From an uncultured Bacteroidota bacterium (lineage in GTDB: Bacteria; Bacteroidota; Ignavibacteria; UBA10030; UBA8401): DNA of 20,925 bases. Made by a program: the position numbers and the translations under genes. The notes under the pieces were generated by a model. The model was not told the DNA's origin. It did no database searches and worked only from the letters and a program-made list of their open reading frames with translations. The stretch covers positions 1-20,925 of the forward strand of contig CALETH010000108.1 in NCBI GenBank assembly GCA_937920105.1, read 5' to 3'. Below, in pieces: positions 1 to 9,500 of this stretch. The first letter of the stretch is position 1; each line of letters begins with the position of its first letter.

Positions 1-42
1 TAGTGTATAATTTTTTGTTATTTCTACAAAAGAGTCATAGTC

Positions 43-67
43 ATTCCCGCACGTTTTAAGCGGGAAT
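43..67. repeat. Palindromic repeat, ATTCCCGC/GCGGGAAT type
   Basis: A perfect 8-bp inverted repeat, ATTCCCGC at 43-50 and GCGGGAAT at 60-67, encloses a 9-nt loop. It is much richer in GC than its surroundings. Read on the minus strand it has the form GGATTCCCGC...GCGGGAATGAC, which resembles a dispersed intergenic repeat seen in many bacteria and shares its core with the neisserial dRS3 element. No run of T follows on either strand, so it does not look like an intrinsic terminator. Its membership of a repeat family in this genome is inferred, because only one copy lies in the window. Confidence 0.6.
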
Positions 68-117
68 CCATTATAAAAATATTTAGAAGGCTGATTTCTT
101 AAGATTATTATGATTTT

Positions 118-152
118 CATTATTTTCTTACTTCTTAATTCTACCTTATTAT
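118..152. repeat. Degenerate tandem heptamer tract after a stop codon
   Basis: Reading on the plus strand in steps of seven from 118 gives CATTATT, then TTCTTAC, then TTCTTAA, with two weaker units up to 152. The units at 125-131 and 132-138 differ by one base, and the unit at 139-145 (TTCTACC) keeps the TTCT start. The tract ends one base before the stop codon (154-156) of the minus-strand gene. The unit TTCTTAC recurs in the tract at 10480-10500. Alone this would be weak in AT-rich DNA; it gains weight from the clearer tracts at 3369 and 10563. Confidence 0.4.
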
Positions 153-153
153 T

Positions 154-1470
154 TTACTTTTTCAACCTCTCCAAAATATAGTTAGCATTTGCTGTTAAAA
201 ACTCATACCCATCTTTAGTAACAAATGGAACCGGAAGACTTTTTGCAGATTCTGTTGATTTATAGACCGTCTCTAATTTTTCATTGTATTTTTGCAGTTC
301 AAGGATACAGAGTTTTTTCTTACTCTGAAAATAATAATTTTTTGCTGTGGTAATAGTAAGAGTGAGTTCATTAATGAGTTTTGTTTTTCCAACCCAGTTG
401 AGTTCTGCTGTTTGTTTAGTAAAGGATGTTAAAGTATCTAATGCTGCTGGAATGGATAAAGAATCTAAATGCTCATGGAGGTAATTTTGATACCCCATTA
501 TTCTGTAATTGATATAAGTATGAAAAGATGAATTTGGTGTAAGTTGAACAAACAATTTTTGTAAAGCATCTGTTACCAATGGTGTAATAAAACTACTCAT
601 TTCTTCTATTACTTCATACGTCAAGGAAGTATCAATTATCGGCGGGGTAACAAATGGCATACATGCAGGGAGAATTGATACATCATGATAGGTATCAATA
701 AACCAATAAATTGCTTCTTTGCGTATTTTCATTGATGTGTCACTAAAAGCAATTTGTTTTAGCAGGGTGTATGTTTCCGGATTATCAGGAAAATTAGTAA
801 GTGCAGCTATTGTAGATATCTTATAATCATTATTTGGATTGTTCAAAAAAGTTTTTAACTGAGTATAGACTTGTGGACGTAACAAAGGATTTTTACCAAA
901 TTTAGCCAATATTCCTGGTGTTGGATGTGGAGTTGAACGATATTTATCATAAAAAGAAAAATCTCCATTATTACAAAAATATCTTATTGCTTCGTCCAAT
1001 TCATAATATAAACCATAAGATTTGTTAGCAAAAAGAGTATCAACAAATTCATGATATAATTGATGCACATCGGGTGCATTTAAAACATCTAATGCTTTTA
1101 AATAATCAATAGTGAAAAAATAATTTTTTACGGTAAAAAATTTATAATATCTATTTCGCAAGGAATCAATAATTTGTGTTTCTCCCCGCTTTGCTAATAA
1201 TATATATGCAGCATGACTCACTTTATCATATTTATGTTTTGCCAGAAACTGTTTACTTGAAGAAAGTTTGGAATAATCGGTAGTATCAATTAATAAAGAA
1301 TATAACTGTTGTCTCGAAAGGTTTTTTGCTTCATCATAAACATTAATAATTTTACACTCCATAAGAAAATCAACAGCTCCACGGTAAGTAATCCAATCAA
1401 TATATTTTTCTTGAGCATGTAAAGAAAATGTTAAAAATAGAATAATGATAAAACTATATATTTTTTTCAT
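154..1470 (-). CDS. Exported helical protein with HEAT-like repeats, unknown function
   Basis: This 438-residue protein starts with a Sec signal peptide (MKKIYSFIIILFLTFSLHA, cleavage probably before QEK). There is no lipobox and no T9SS sorting domain, so a periplasmic location is most likely. From about residue 60 to 310 it is a run of short helices resembling HEAT repeats, for example DNPETYTLLKQIAFSD followed by KIRKEAIYWFIDTY. The last 100 residues look helical and possibly coiled. HEAT-type repeats usually serve as protein-binding scaffolds; no catalytic motif is visible. It follows the HExxH-protein gene by 11 bp, and its ribosome site overlaps that gene's stop codon, so the two are probably co-transcribed and translationally linked. 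I do not recognise the family and propose no function. Confidence 0.85.
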   Translation of the reverse strand: MKKIYSFIIILFLTFSLHAQEKYIDWITYRGAVDFLMECKIINVYDEAKNLSRQQLYSLLIDTTDYSKLSSSKQFLAKHKYDKVSHAAYILLAKRGETQIIDSLRNRYYKFFTVKNYFFTIDYLKALDVLNAPDVHQLYHEFVDTLFANKSYGLYYELDEAIRYFCNNGDFSFYDKYRSTPHPTPGILAKFGKNPLLRPQVYTQLKTFLNNPNNDYKISTIAALTNFPDNPETYTLLKQIAFSDTSMKIRKEAIYWFIDTYHDVSILPACMPFVTPPIIDTSLTYEVIEEMSSFITPLVTDALQKLFVQLTPNSSFHTYINYRIMGYQNYLHEHLDSLSIPAALDTLTSFTKQTAELNWVGKTKLINELTLTITTAKNYYFQSKKKLCILELQKYNEKLETVYKSTESAKSLPVPFVTKDGYEFLTANANYILERLKK

Positions 1471-1478
1471 ACTATAAA

Positions 1479-1483
1479 CTCCT
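1479..1483 (-). promoter_or_regulatory. Ribosome binding site overlapping the upstream stop codon
   Basis: On the minus strand AGGAG lies 8 bases before the ATG at 1470 and shares bases with the TAG stop (1482-1484) of the preceding gene. It supports the chosen start and suggests coupled translation of the two genes. Confidence 0.65.
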
Positions 1484-3368
1484 ATTTAATATTAGTAATT
1501 GGTAAATGAAATTTTATTTCAATTGCATTAAGTAAGCTTAGTAAAAATTCCTTGTGCTTTTTATGTGCTTGGGCTTCAAAACTATTAATATTTTTCTTTA
1601 AATAGTCTTTCCATGCATAAAAGAATGCACCACTGGCATCACTACTTTTTTGTTGAGCATCTTGTATTGTAATATTTTGTGCTTGTGGTACAGGAATACA
1701 TGATGTGGTATTTTTTAACCACGTTTTTGCAGAATCAATTGCATAGGGAATAACTTTTTCACGAAATTGTTGTACATGAACTTGTTCATGAAAACGAGCG
1801 GCTTCACGAGAAACATAGTTTTCCGCTACAATAAGTGCATCTACTTCTTCTCCTTCTTCTGCCTTTGCAAATCTTTTCATGACTTTATCTATTTGCTGTA
1901 ATTGGTCTTTAAATTCTTTTACTACTGCTTTTGCCATTGTAAGGTTGGTAACATCATCAGGGCTCTCAATTTTCGTTTTGCTGGAGTAATCACATAAACT
2001 CATCCAAATCGCTGCTCCTACTTGTGTTACTTCATATTTTACACAATTATTGGTATCGTTTAAACAAGGATTAACTACTATATAATTTTCATTATCCGGT
2101 TTGTGTATACCTGTTGTACTGGTACCATTACAACTATAATCTTCTGTGTGTTCTACAATATCTGCAAAATTATTAAGATTTTGGCAAGGCGTAAATTTTT
2201 TGCTACTTGTTTTTAACAATGTTTGCGCTATCTTTTGCATCAAACCAGAGATAACAGTAACAATACTGGTAGAATCTTGTGCATTAGTAGTTCCTCTTAT
2301 TCCATTTAGTTCACCACTTCTTATCGGCAAAGGAGGTGTATTTGTTGGCGGGCTTTTTACTTTTACTTTCCCTGCTAACACATCTCCCAATGGTGCTGTG
2401 GTATAAGTGAGTTCTGCTAATTCTGGTTTATCTACAGCAAAACTTACCGGAGTGTTTCCTGGTAATGTACTGGTAATATCCGTACTATCACTTCGATATG
2501 CTCTTACTGTAACAACGGCACTATCTCCGTAATTAAGACTATCGGGATTGACAAATACTTTTATATGATGAAGTTCATTTGGGCGAATAAGTATTAACTT
2601 TCCTGTTGTATCACTGATGCTTCCGGCAATATTGGTAGCAGTTACTTTTACTGGTATTCGTAAAGTATCTCCAGGTTTTATTTGGTTGAGATAGTTTTGT
2701 GTATTAATTGTTTGTTGTGGTGCCCATGTAATGGTTGGTGCATATTTTCCTGATGGTGTTGCAGAATAAGTATAACTCGCAATAGGAAATGTTGTTGTTT
2801 GACTGCTGATAGTATATTGTTTTATTTTTGTTCCAGTAATGCTTACGGTTGGTTTTGGTACTGGAGTATAATAAATAGTTCCATGGAGTTCAGAAGGACC
2901 ACTGCTTCCATTGGTATAATTGATGCTTCGATACACATCTGTACTTGTTGGTGATGTTTGTTGGTAACTTATTGATGTTGTGGGATATGGTGGTGATATT
3001 CCGTAATTATATTCTGCTCCGTTGTAATTTTTTACTTCTGCTGTTGTTCCTAATGGAACTGGTCCAATTGTAGGACTTCGTACCATCCAAACGGTTCTTC
3101 CAGGAAACCTTGCATTGAGCGCAATGGTGTCTACTTGTCCTGTAGAAAGTTCTAATTGTGTAAGTCCTCCCATTCCCGGCCAAGGTGTGTAAGGATAATA
3201 ATAGAGATGGTAGTAATAATATATATCTATCCATGTTACATTAGAGTCCTGAATGTTTGTTGCTACCAAAGGTATTTTTATTGTTGGGTGTATTTCTAGG
3301 CGTTCTTTAATGATGACTTGGGAATAAAGTGAGAAGGAAAAAAGAAGGAGTATGAAAAGGGTTTTCAT
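1482..3368 (-). CDS. Exported protein with Ig-like region and HExxH putative zinc-peptidase motif
   Basis: The chosen start is the ATG at 3368 (628 residues), because a signal peptide, MKTLFILLLFSFSLYSQ, begins exactly there. The frame stays open to a TTG at 3440, but those 24 extra codons run through a heptamer repeat tract and would put a hydrophilic stretch ahead of the signal peptide. Residues from about 267 to 365 (VFVNPDSLNYGDSAVVTVRAYR onward) look like a bacterial Ig-like domain. The C-terminal third has six cysteines, suggesting disulphides outside the cytoplasm, and the motif HEQVH at 527-531 in AARFHEQVHVQQF. Glu598, in SFEAQAH, is a possible third zinc ligand of gluzincin type. 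Peptidase activity is therefore an inference. There is no T9SS sorting domain. It precedes the HEAT-like gene in a probable operon. Confidence 0.85.
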   Translation of the reverse strand: MKTLFILLLFSFSLYSQVIIKERLEIHPTIKIPLVATNIQDSNVTWIDIYYYYHLYYYPYTPWPGMGGLTQLELSTGQVDTIALNARFPGRTVWMVRSPTIGPVPLGTTAEVKNYNGAEYNYGISPPYPTTSISYQQTSPTSTDVYRSINYTNGSSGPSELHGTIYYTPVPKPTVSITGTKIKQYTISSQTTTFPIASYTYSATPSGKYAPTITWAPQQTINTQNYLNQIKPGDTLRIPVKVTATNIAGSISDTTGKLILIRPNELHHIKVFVNPDSLNYGDSAVVTVRAYRSDSTDITSTLPGNTPVSFAVDKPELAELTYTTAPLGDVLAGKVKVKSPPTNTPPLPIRSGELNGIRGTTNAQDSTSIVTVISGLMQKIAQTLLKTSSKKFTPCQNLNNFADIVEHTEDYSCNGTSTTGIHKPDNENYIVVNPCLNDTNNCVKYEVTQVGAAIWMSLCDYSSKTKIESPDDVTNLTMAKAVVKEFKDQLQQIDKVMKRFAKAEEGEEVDALIVAENYVSREAARFHEQVHVQQFREKVIPYAIDSAKTWLKNTTSCIPVPQAQNITIQDAQQKSSDASGAFFYAWKDYLKKNINSFEAQAHKKHKEFLLSLLNAIEIKFHLPITNIK

Positions 3369-3403
3369 AATTGATAATGGAAAGTGTATAGTGGAAAGTT
3401 TAT
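3369..3403. repeat. Tandem heptamer tract abutting a start codon
   Basis: Five 7-base units run without gaps from 3369 to 3403 on the plus strand, with consensus A[AG]TGG/T plus AA or AT. Units two and four are AATGGAA and AGTGGAA; units three and five are AGTGTAT and AGTTTAT, so a weak 14-base alternation is visible. The first unit touches the ATG at 3366-3368 of the HExxH-protein gene, leaving no room for a Shine-Dalgarno sequence outside the repeat. Similar degenerate heptamers are known as STRR sequences in cyanobacteria, and comparable strings occur in Bacteroidota; that link is from general knowledge, not a search. Confidence 0.6.
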
Positions 3404-3535
3404 TACTTCGAAAGGTAATGGGTTTTGCAGTAATAATCAATAAATTTTATAATTTTTTTTCATAAAAAATACTTTTTTATATAGTTATATTATTGTTTTA
3501 CTAAAATAAGGTTACCATTAATTATTGTCTAAAAA

Positions 3536-6500
3536 TTACTGAATCATAATCTTTACATCCACACCACCCTCGTTAATAGAAGAGCCGGGAATTCTTGACC
3601 CTCCTTCATCCGGAGCAGTTTTTGTATAGCGATAAAATAATGAAGCCGTTACACGAGCACTTAAAGTATATTTGATTCTTGGCTCCATGATTGTTTTTGA
3701 AGAACCTTCTCCTGGCGTTCCGTTCAAATTAATTTCTTCTCCAAAAGAATATGTTCGTTTAGAGTTTTTAGAAAACGAATAACTAAAACTCATATCAATA
3801 TCATTCTTCAAAGAAATTCCAAAAAACGGAAATTCGAATCCTGAACGAGCATAGCTTCCTGTAACAGAAATTTCCTGTGTGCCACCCTCACTAATATTTT
3901 TTGTTGATGGTGTGAGGTCATAGTTTGCATTGGTATTAAATTTTATATTGGCACTTGCATTTCCTTTGAGAAGTTCTTTAAATGTAATGGAAAAACCGAT
4001 GAGTGGAGAAAAAGCATAATCAATATGTTGGTTTTCAATGGTATTTCCATCTACTGTTCCTTTAAAGGTTTGTGAGTAACCAGATTTATATGAGTGATTG
4101 AAACTTATGCGGGATGCAAATTTTTCAAAGAAGGAAATTTTTTCTAATCCATCCCATTGAAAAGAATAATTTACGTGTGGATAATATGAACCTAAAAGTT
4201 TTTTGAAAATTGGTAATGTTTCAAATCCAGTTTCAAATGCCTCTGCAAGTTTTAATGCATCATTTCGCGTATCTCCTTTATTACTTCGCAATGTAGAATA
4301 TTGTTTTCCGACTTCTTCAATCCCACTTTTGAAAATAGAAAAAATAAATACTGGTGGAATAGTGAAAAATGAACGGTCAATTCTTCCGCCGGTTGCAGTG
4401 TTAGTAATTGTTGGTGTTCCTTTTTCATCAGTGCGGATTGTTTGTGTTCGAGAATATTCCCAACTTAAATCCCAATTAAGGTCTAATCTTGCACCAGTCC
4501 ACAATTCGCGATTTGTTTTTATACTAACAGTATTTTTTTGTCCGAACACATCACTAATGTTTGCATTGGCTGCACGTAATCCATTTACGGTTGGGGTTGA
4601 TGATAATCCTAATTGATACATTCTTGTTGGACCGTAATCTGCGTCTTGTTCTTGAAAGAAGGGAACTCGTCCGAAGAAATTTCCAAAACCGGGTCTTCCG
4701 GGTACACCGGGGTTTTGTGAATTATTTCCTTGTGTGAATGAGAGAGTAATTTTATCGTAATCTAACAATGGTGTTTTAATAAGAATTCGCAATGCTTCCA
4801 CAATTTTATTTTTTGTTGATGGTATTTGTGAAGTTGAATCTTTTATTTCAGAAACAATAGCAATGGAATCTTGTAGTGGTTTTACAATATTTTCGTTTTC
4901 CTCTTTTGGCGTTTCAGAAACATCTTCTTCACGGCGTTCTCTTCCTCTTCCACGCGGGGTTTGTTGTGTTGGTTGGGGCGTCCCGTCACTACGGGACATC
5001 CCTACGGTTTTGCTTTCTTGTTTTGCAGACCACCATGTTTCTACAAATTGTTTCAAACTAAAATCCATTGAAGTGGAAATATTATTATTCCAATTTGTGC
5101 TTTTTCCTAAATCTCCATTTTGATAACTATTATTCCACGTGTAAGTTACGCCGTAACGAAAAGAGAGCGTGAGAAATTTATCTATTCCACCAATACTTAG
5201 AAAACGCGGTTTAGTATTTAAATTAAATATTTGTTGATAATTATTATCATTACCAAAATAAATTACTTGTGATTTGAAGAAGATGTCATTCATGATAGAA
5301 GAAAAACTTCGTTGTTGATTGAAACGGTCTGTTTCCAAATGAAGAAGTGAACTGGAAATAGAAAGTTTATAATCTCCGGAAGGATTGATAAAACCATTTT
5401 CTGTAAGTTTCCAATCAAAATTGAAACCGCGTGAAGCAGTAAATCCGCGAGTTAAATCTACTTTTTGTAAGTTGCGTTTAAGTTCTTCTGTACGAGAACG
5501 TGATGCACTGGTGCCAAAACTAAAACCAGTGATAGGAAAAAATATTTTTAAATCCTTAAACTCTTTTAAGAAAAATATTTCCGAAAGAAATCCAAATGGT
5601 GCAATATACAAATCTGGAGAAAGTGTATATCCATAATTAATACTTCCATCCCATTTCCAATAATTATTTTTGGCAACAGTTGGTGAACGAGAAAATTTTG
5701 TTGTGTAACTTGTTCCGTACGAAAAGCGATTAATAATATCACGAATGTACCAACGCTCTGAAGGAATGTTGATTTTTATGTTGGACATTGTATATGTATC
5801 CGTAATATCTTTCGTTTGCGTTTCGGTGATAATACGTTGTGCTTCTTTCTCGGCTTCAGTTGATGAATTTGTTTTTGTAAGTACAACTTCTCGCTGACGT
5901 TCTGATGCTTCGGTTACTAAAACATCAGAACTGGGAAGATATTTTGGTTGTGAAAAATTTTCTGAATGGCTATAACTTATTGGTAATGAAGTTCCGCTCC
6001 AAGTGCTGGGTAATAATTTTTCTATTCCAACACTGGTTGCAACAGTCCAATTTTCATTGGTGGAGCGTGAACCAAATCGTTCTTCTAATCCATGAAAATT
6101 TGGGTCTTTTTGAGAATACGTAAAATTCACAGTACTAATATCAGCAAGGTGGAGAGTTGCAGAAACATTGTACGCCCAACCTGCAGCATCATCAACATTG
6201 GTGAGACGGAGTTCGTTCACCCAAATTTCTCCTGTAAGATTTGTTGTAGTGTTGGGAATATTTGGATTTTCTACTCCGATAGAAATATACGTAATGTTTG
6301 TTAGTGCAGGATTTCCTCGCACACCGTAGGTTGCTCCATCTGGTCCGCCTTCAACAGGTTTTGTTATAACGGAAACAATGGCTGCAGAATCTCTTCCTTG
6401 TTTTAGTGCCGTAATATTTTCAAAATTGATAGAAATATTATTTCGCGCATCCCATCCGGGAAAAACGGAGGTACGATATTCATAATAATTTGTACTATCT

Positions 6501-9500
6501 ACACCAAAACGAATAAATACTTTTGCATCCGGTGTTGCAGCGGTGGAAGAAAAATGTGGAGAACCATGAACAAACATTTTCATTTCTTTATAACTGAAAA
6601 TATCCATTGCTTTAGAAAAACGTTTTATGGCTTCTCGATTTTCTCCATCTTGTAAATTATTGAATGTAAGTACAAGCGATTGTTCATTGGCGTACACTTG
6701 TTCATCTGGTTTTGTTTTGTCTCGTTCGCGTACAACTCCCGGCGGACTTGAATAACTTAAATTATCTTCAACGTTAACAACAGAAACAGCAAACGTACTA
6801 TCATTTTTTTTCAATTCTTCCCATTGATTTCCAACAAGATTAAATTCTACAATTTTTAAATGAAGCGGAGTATCAAAACCGGTGAACCACAATCGTGCAA
6901 ATTCTATTAAAGAAAAATCTGGTGAACCAACTTTGCGTTTATAATTAACGATTGGAATTCTATATTGATACCATCCATTCACACCTCCGCCAACTCTTTG
7001 TGGATTTGTTGCAGATGTATCTAAATTCAATTCATATTCAAAATAATTATCTACTTTATCCAATACATTGTTACCATTTAAATCTTCAGTATTAGGATTT
7101 TGTCCACTTTCACTTAACTGACTATTTTCTCCATTGTTGATAGATTCAAAACTTGCATCTTTTGACCAATTATCTCCTGCAGGGTCATTTTCTATTTCCG
7201 GAAATAATGATTTGTTTGCTTGAATAAAATCTGCATATCGTATTTTTTCATCTGCATCAAAAATTCCATCAATACCAGTATCTTCTCCTTCATTGAGAAT
7301 ATTATTGGGAAGATTTTTTTCTTCTGTATCGAGTTTTCCATACGTTTTATCCGCACTCACAGGAATAACATCTTCACTTACACCACCAAGGTCAAGAAAA
7401 ACTTTTCTGGTACTATCAATTGTTCCTTGTTCTATTTTTACCCAAAGTTCTATGAACGTAATATTTTCTTTTCCTAAATCAATTTTACTGGAAGAAAGAA
7501 GTTTTTGTATTCCACCCCAGTTTTTTTTCGGATTGGTGAGAAGTGTTTGTTGTAAATCTGGGGAATAATTATATTCTCCACGTTTTAATGGATTGTAATA
7601 AATGTTGAAAGCGGAAATAGCATCGTTTCCTCGAGAAATACTTCTGTTAGGCCAGATATCTGTTACAGAAACATTTCTTTCCAACGTGTACCAAAATGTT
7701 TTTCCTTTAGAATATATTTTTGTGCTATCGGGAATAAGATTTAATATATCTGGGTCAACACCGTATTGAAATTTTGGCGGGCTCATGTCTTTCCAAGATG
7801 TGTATGTTGTTCCAAATGAAATGGTTCTTTTTGCTCCTTCAAAATCATCTAAATAGGCAACGCTTTCTCCGCCATCTCCACTGATGGAACTTTTTTTCGT
7901 GTTGGGGTCCGGAGACATATAGGCAACTTCACCTTTAATACTAAAATCGGACTTTGCTTTTGTGGAAATAAATGGCAAAGCATCAAGTGCTTTGGTAAGA
8001 AACGGTAATTCTGTAGAAGTATTAAAATCAATTCCATAAATAGAATTGTTAATAGGTTCTTCACCGAGTCGCACTTTATCACTTAATGTTTCTTGATTGA
8101 GATTCATGATGGTGAAACCAAGAAATGTTTTTTCGGAAAACTGCATTTCTCCACGAGTTCCCAAAAGTGTTTTGGAAGCAAGTTGAAATAAATCATTTTG
8201 TTCATACTTTACTTCTAATTTTTGTCCGGAAGCAAGGAGTTCCGGATTGCGGATAATAATTTGCCCCACAATGTAATCCACAGTGTAATCGCTTCCTTCA
8301 ACACGTTCGATGCCATTGAGTAAAACTTTTACACTTCCTTCTACAACGTTAAAACCAAGACTGATGGTGTTGGAATTTTCTGCAGTAGTTTTTCCTGTAA
8401 TGGTATATCTATTATAAACAGACTTTTCGGCGACATGAAGAGTGGTGTCATAAATTTCTGGATAGGTGAAGAGTGTATCTCCAGCAATATTGTTTTCTTT
8501 AAAATAATTACTCATTCCTGTTTTGAATGGTTCTAATGAAGGAAAAATAATTTCTCCACGTGCTTCATCAATAGTTGTTCCTCTGATGTAATCAAATTTA
8601 TTATCCGGAGTTGGTGAACCATCATCACTGACTCTATCTAAACCAACAACGCGAAGAATTTTTTGTCCTGCAATTTCAGTAACTGGCTCTTGTCCGGGAA
8701 GTGTGTATTTTATTTCTAATTCAAAACCATCTTTTTTAATATTTTTTCCACCAAGAGAATAAATATTTTTCAACATCATATTCCACGGTGCTTTATATTG
8801 TGGAAGAAGATTTTTTGGTTTGATGAGTTTAAATACCAATACTTGTGATGTATCAGAACTATTAATATCAAATTCCCCGTATGTATTTCCATCAGCAACT
8901 TTATATGAAATAGCAATTGCCTGTCCATCGCTAACAGATTTTTCGAGAATAAGATGTCCGGTAAAATCGTGTAAAGTATAATCTTTTCCTCGTTCCAATT
9001 TTTCCCACGTTAAAACTTCAACTTCTCCAGCAACAGACTCTTTTGTTTGACGAAAAGCATTATATTGAGTTGCATTTTGTGATGTATTTGGTGGAAGATT
9101 GAGAATGGCAACACCTTTTCTATCTTTATTTGGGTCTGGTGTTCCTATACGAGAAGTCCATACTTCATAATCAATTACTTGAACATTACCATTGGTTGTT
9201 TGTTTTTGTAACTGTTGTTCATAATATGGACGGTAACTTGTATCAATAAGAAAATGGTCTGTAGAATATTTTGTGAGTTGAATAGAAAATTCTTTTGTTT
9301 GGCTTCCACCACTAATAGTTTTCCCCTGAACCTGTCCTTTTTTTTGTGAAGCAACAGAAGTAAGTTTTAGCGGACCGAATTGTGTTACGGCTTTCACACC
9401 AAAAAGGGCAGAACTGCTTCCAATAAATGCTGAGTTAGTTGAAAGCGATACGTTCCCGGCTTCTATACTTTGAATAATTTCATCTTCATAACCAGTGTAT

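Noticed and set aside
3400..3436. Inverted repeat TTATTACT/AGTAATAA with a 21-base spacer near the HExxH gene start
   Set aside because: AT-only arms apart from one pair, a long spacer and overlap with the heptamer tract; an operator or attenuator cannot be supported.
3369..3440. N-terminal extension of the HExxH protein starting at a TTG
   Set aside because: It translates the heptamer tract, lacks a ribosome site and places 24 residues before an obvious signal peptide.
4203..4616. Plus-strand open frame of 137 codons within sprA
   Set aside because: It is antisense to strongly supported barrel sequence, with no ribosome site or recognisable motif.
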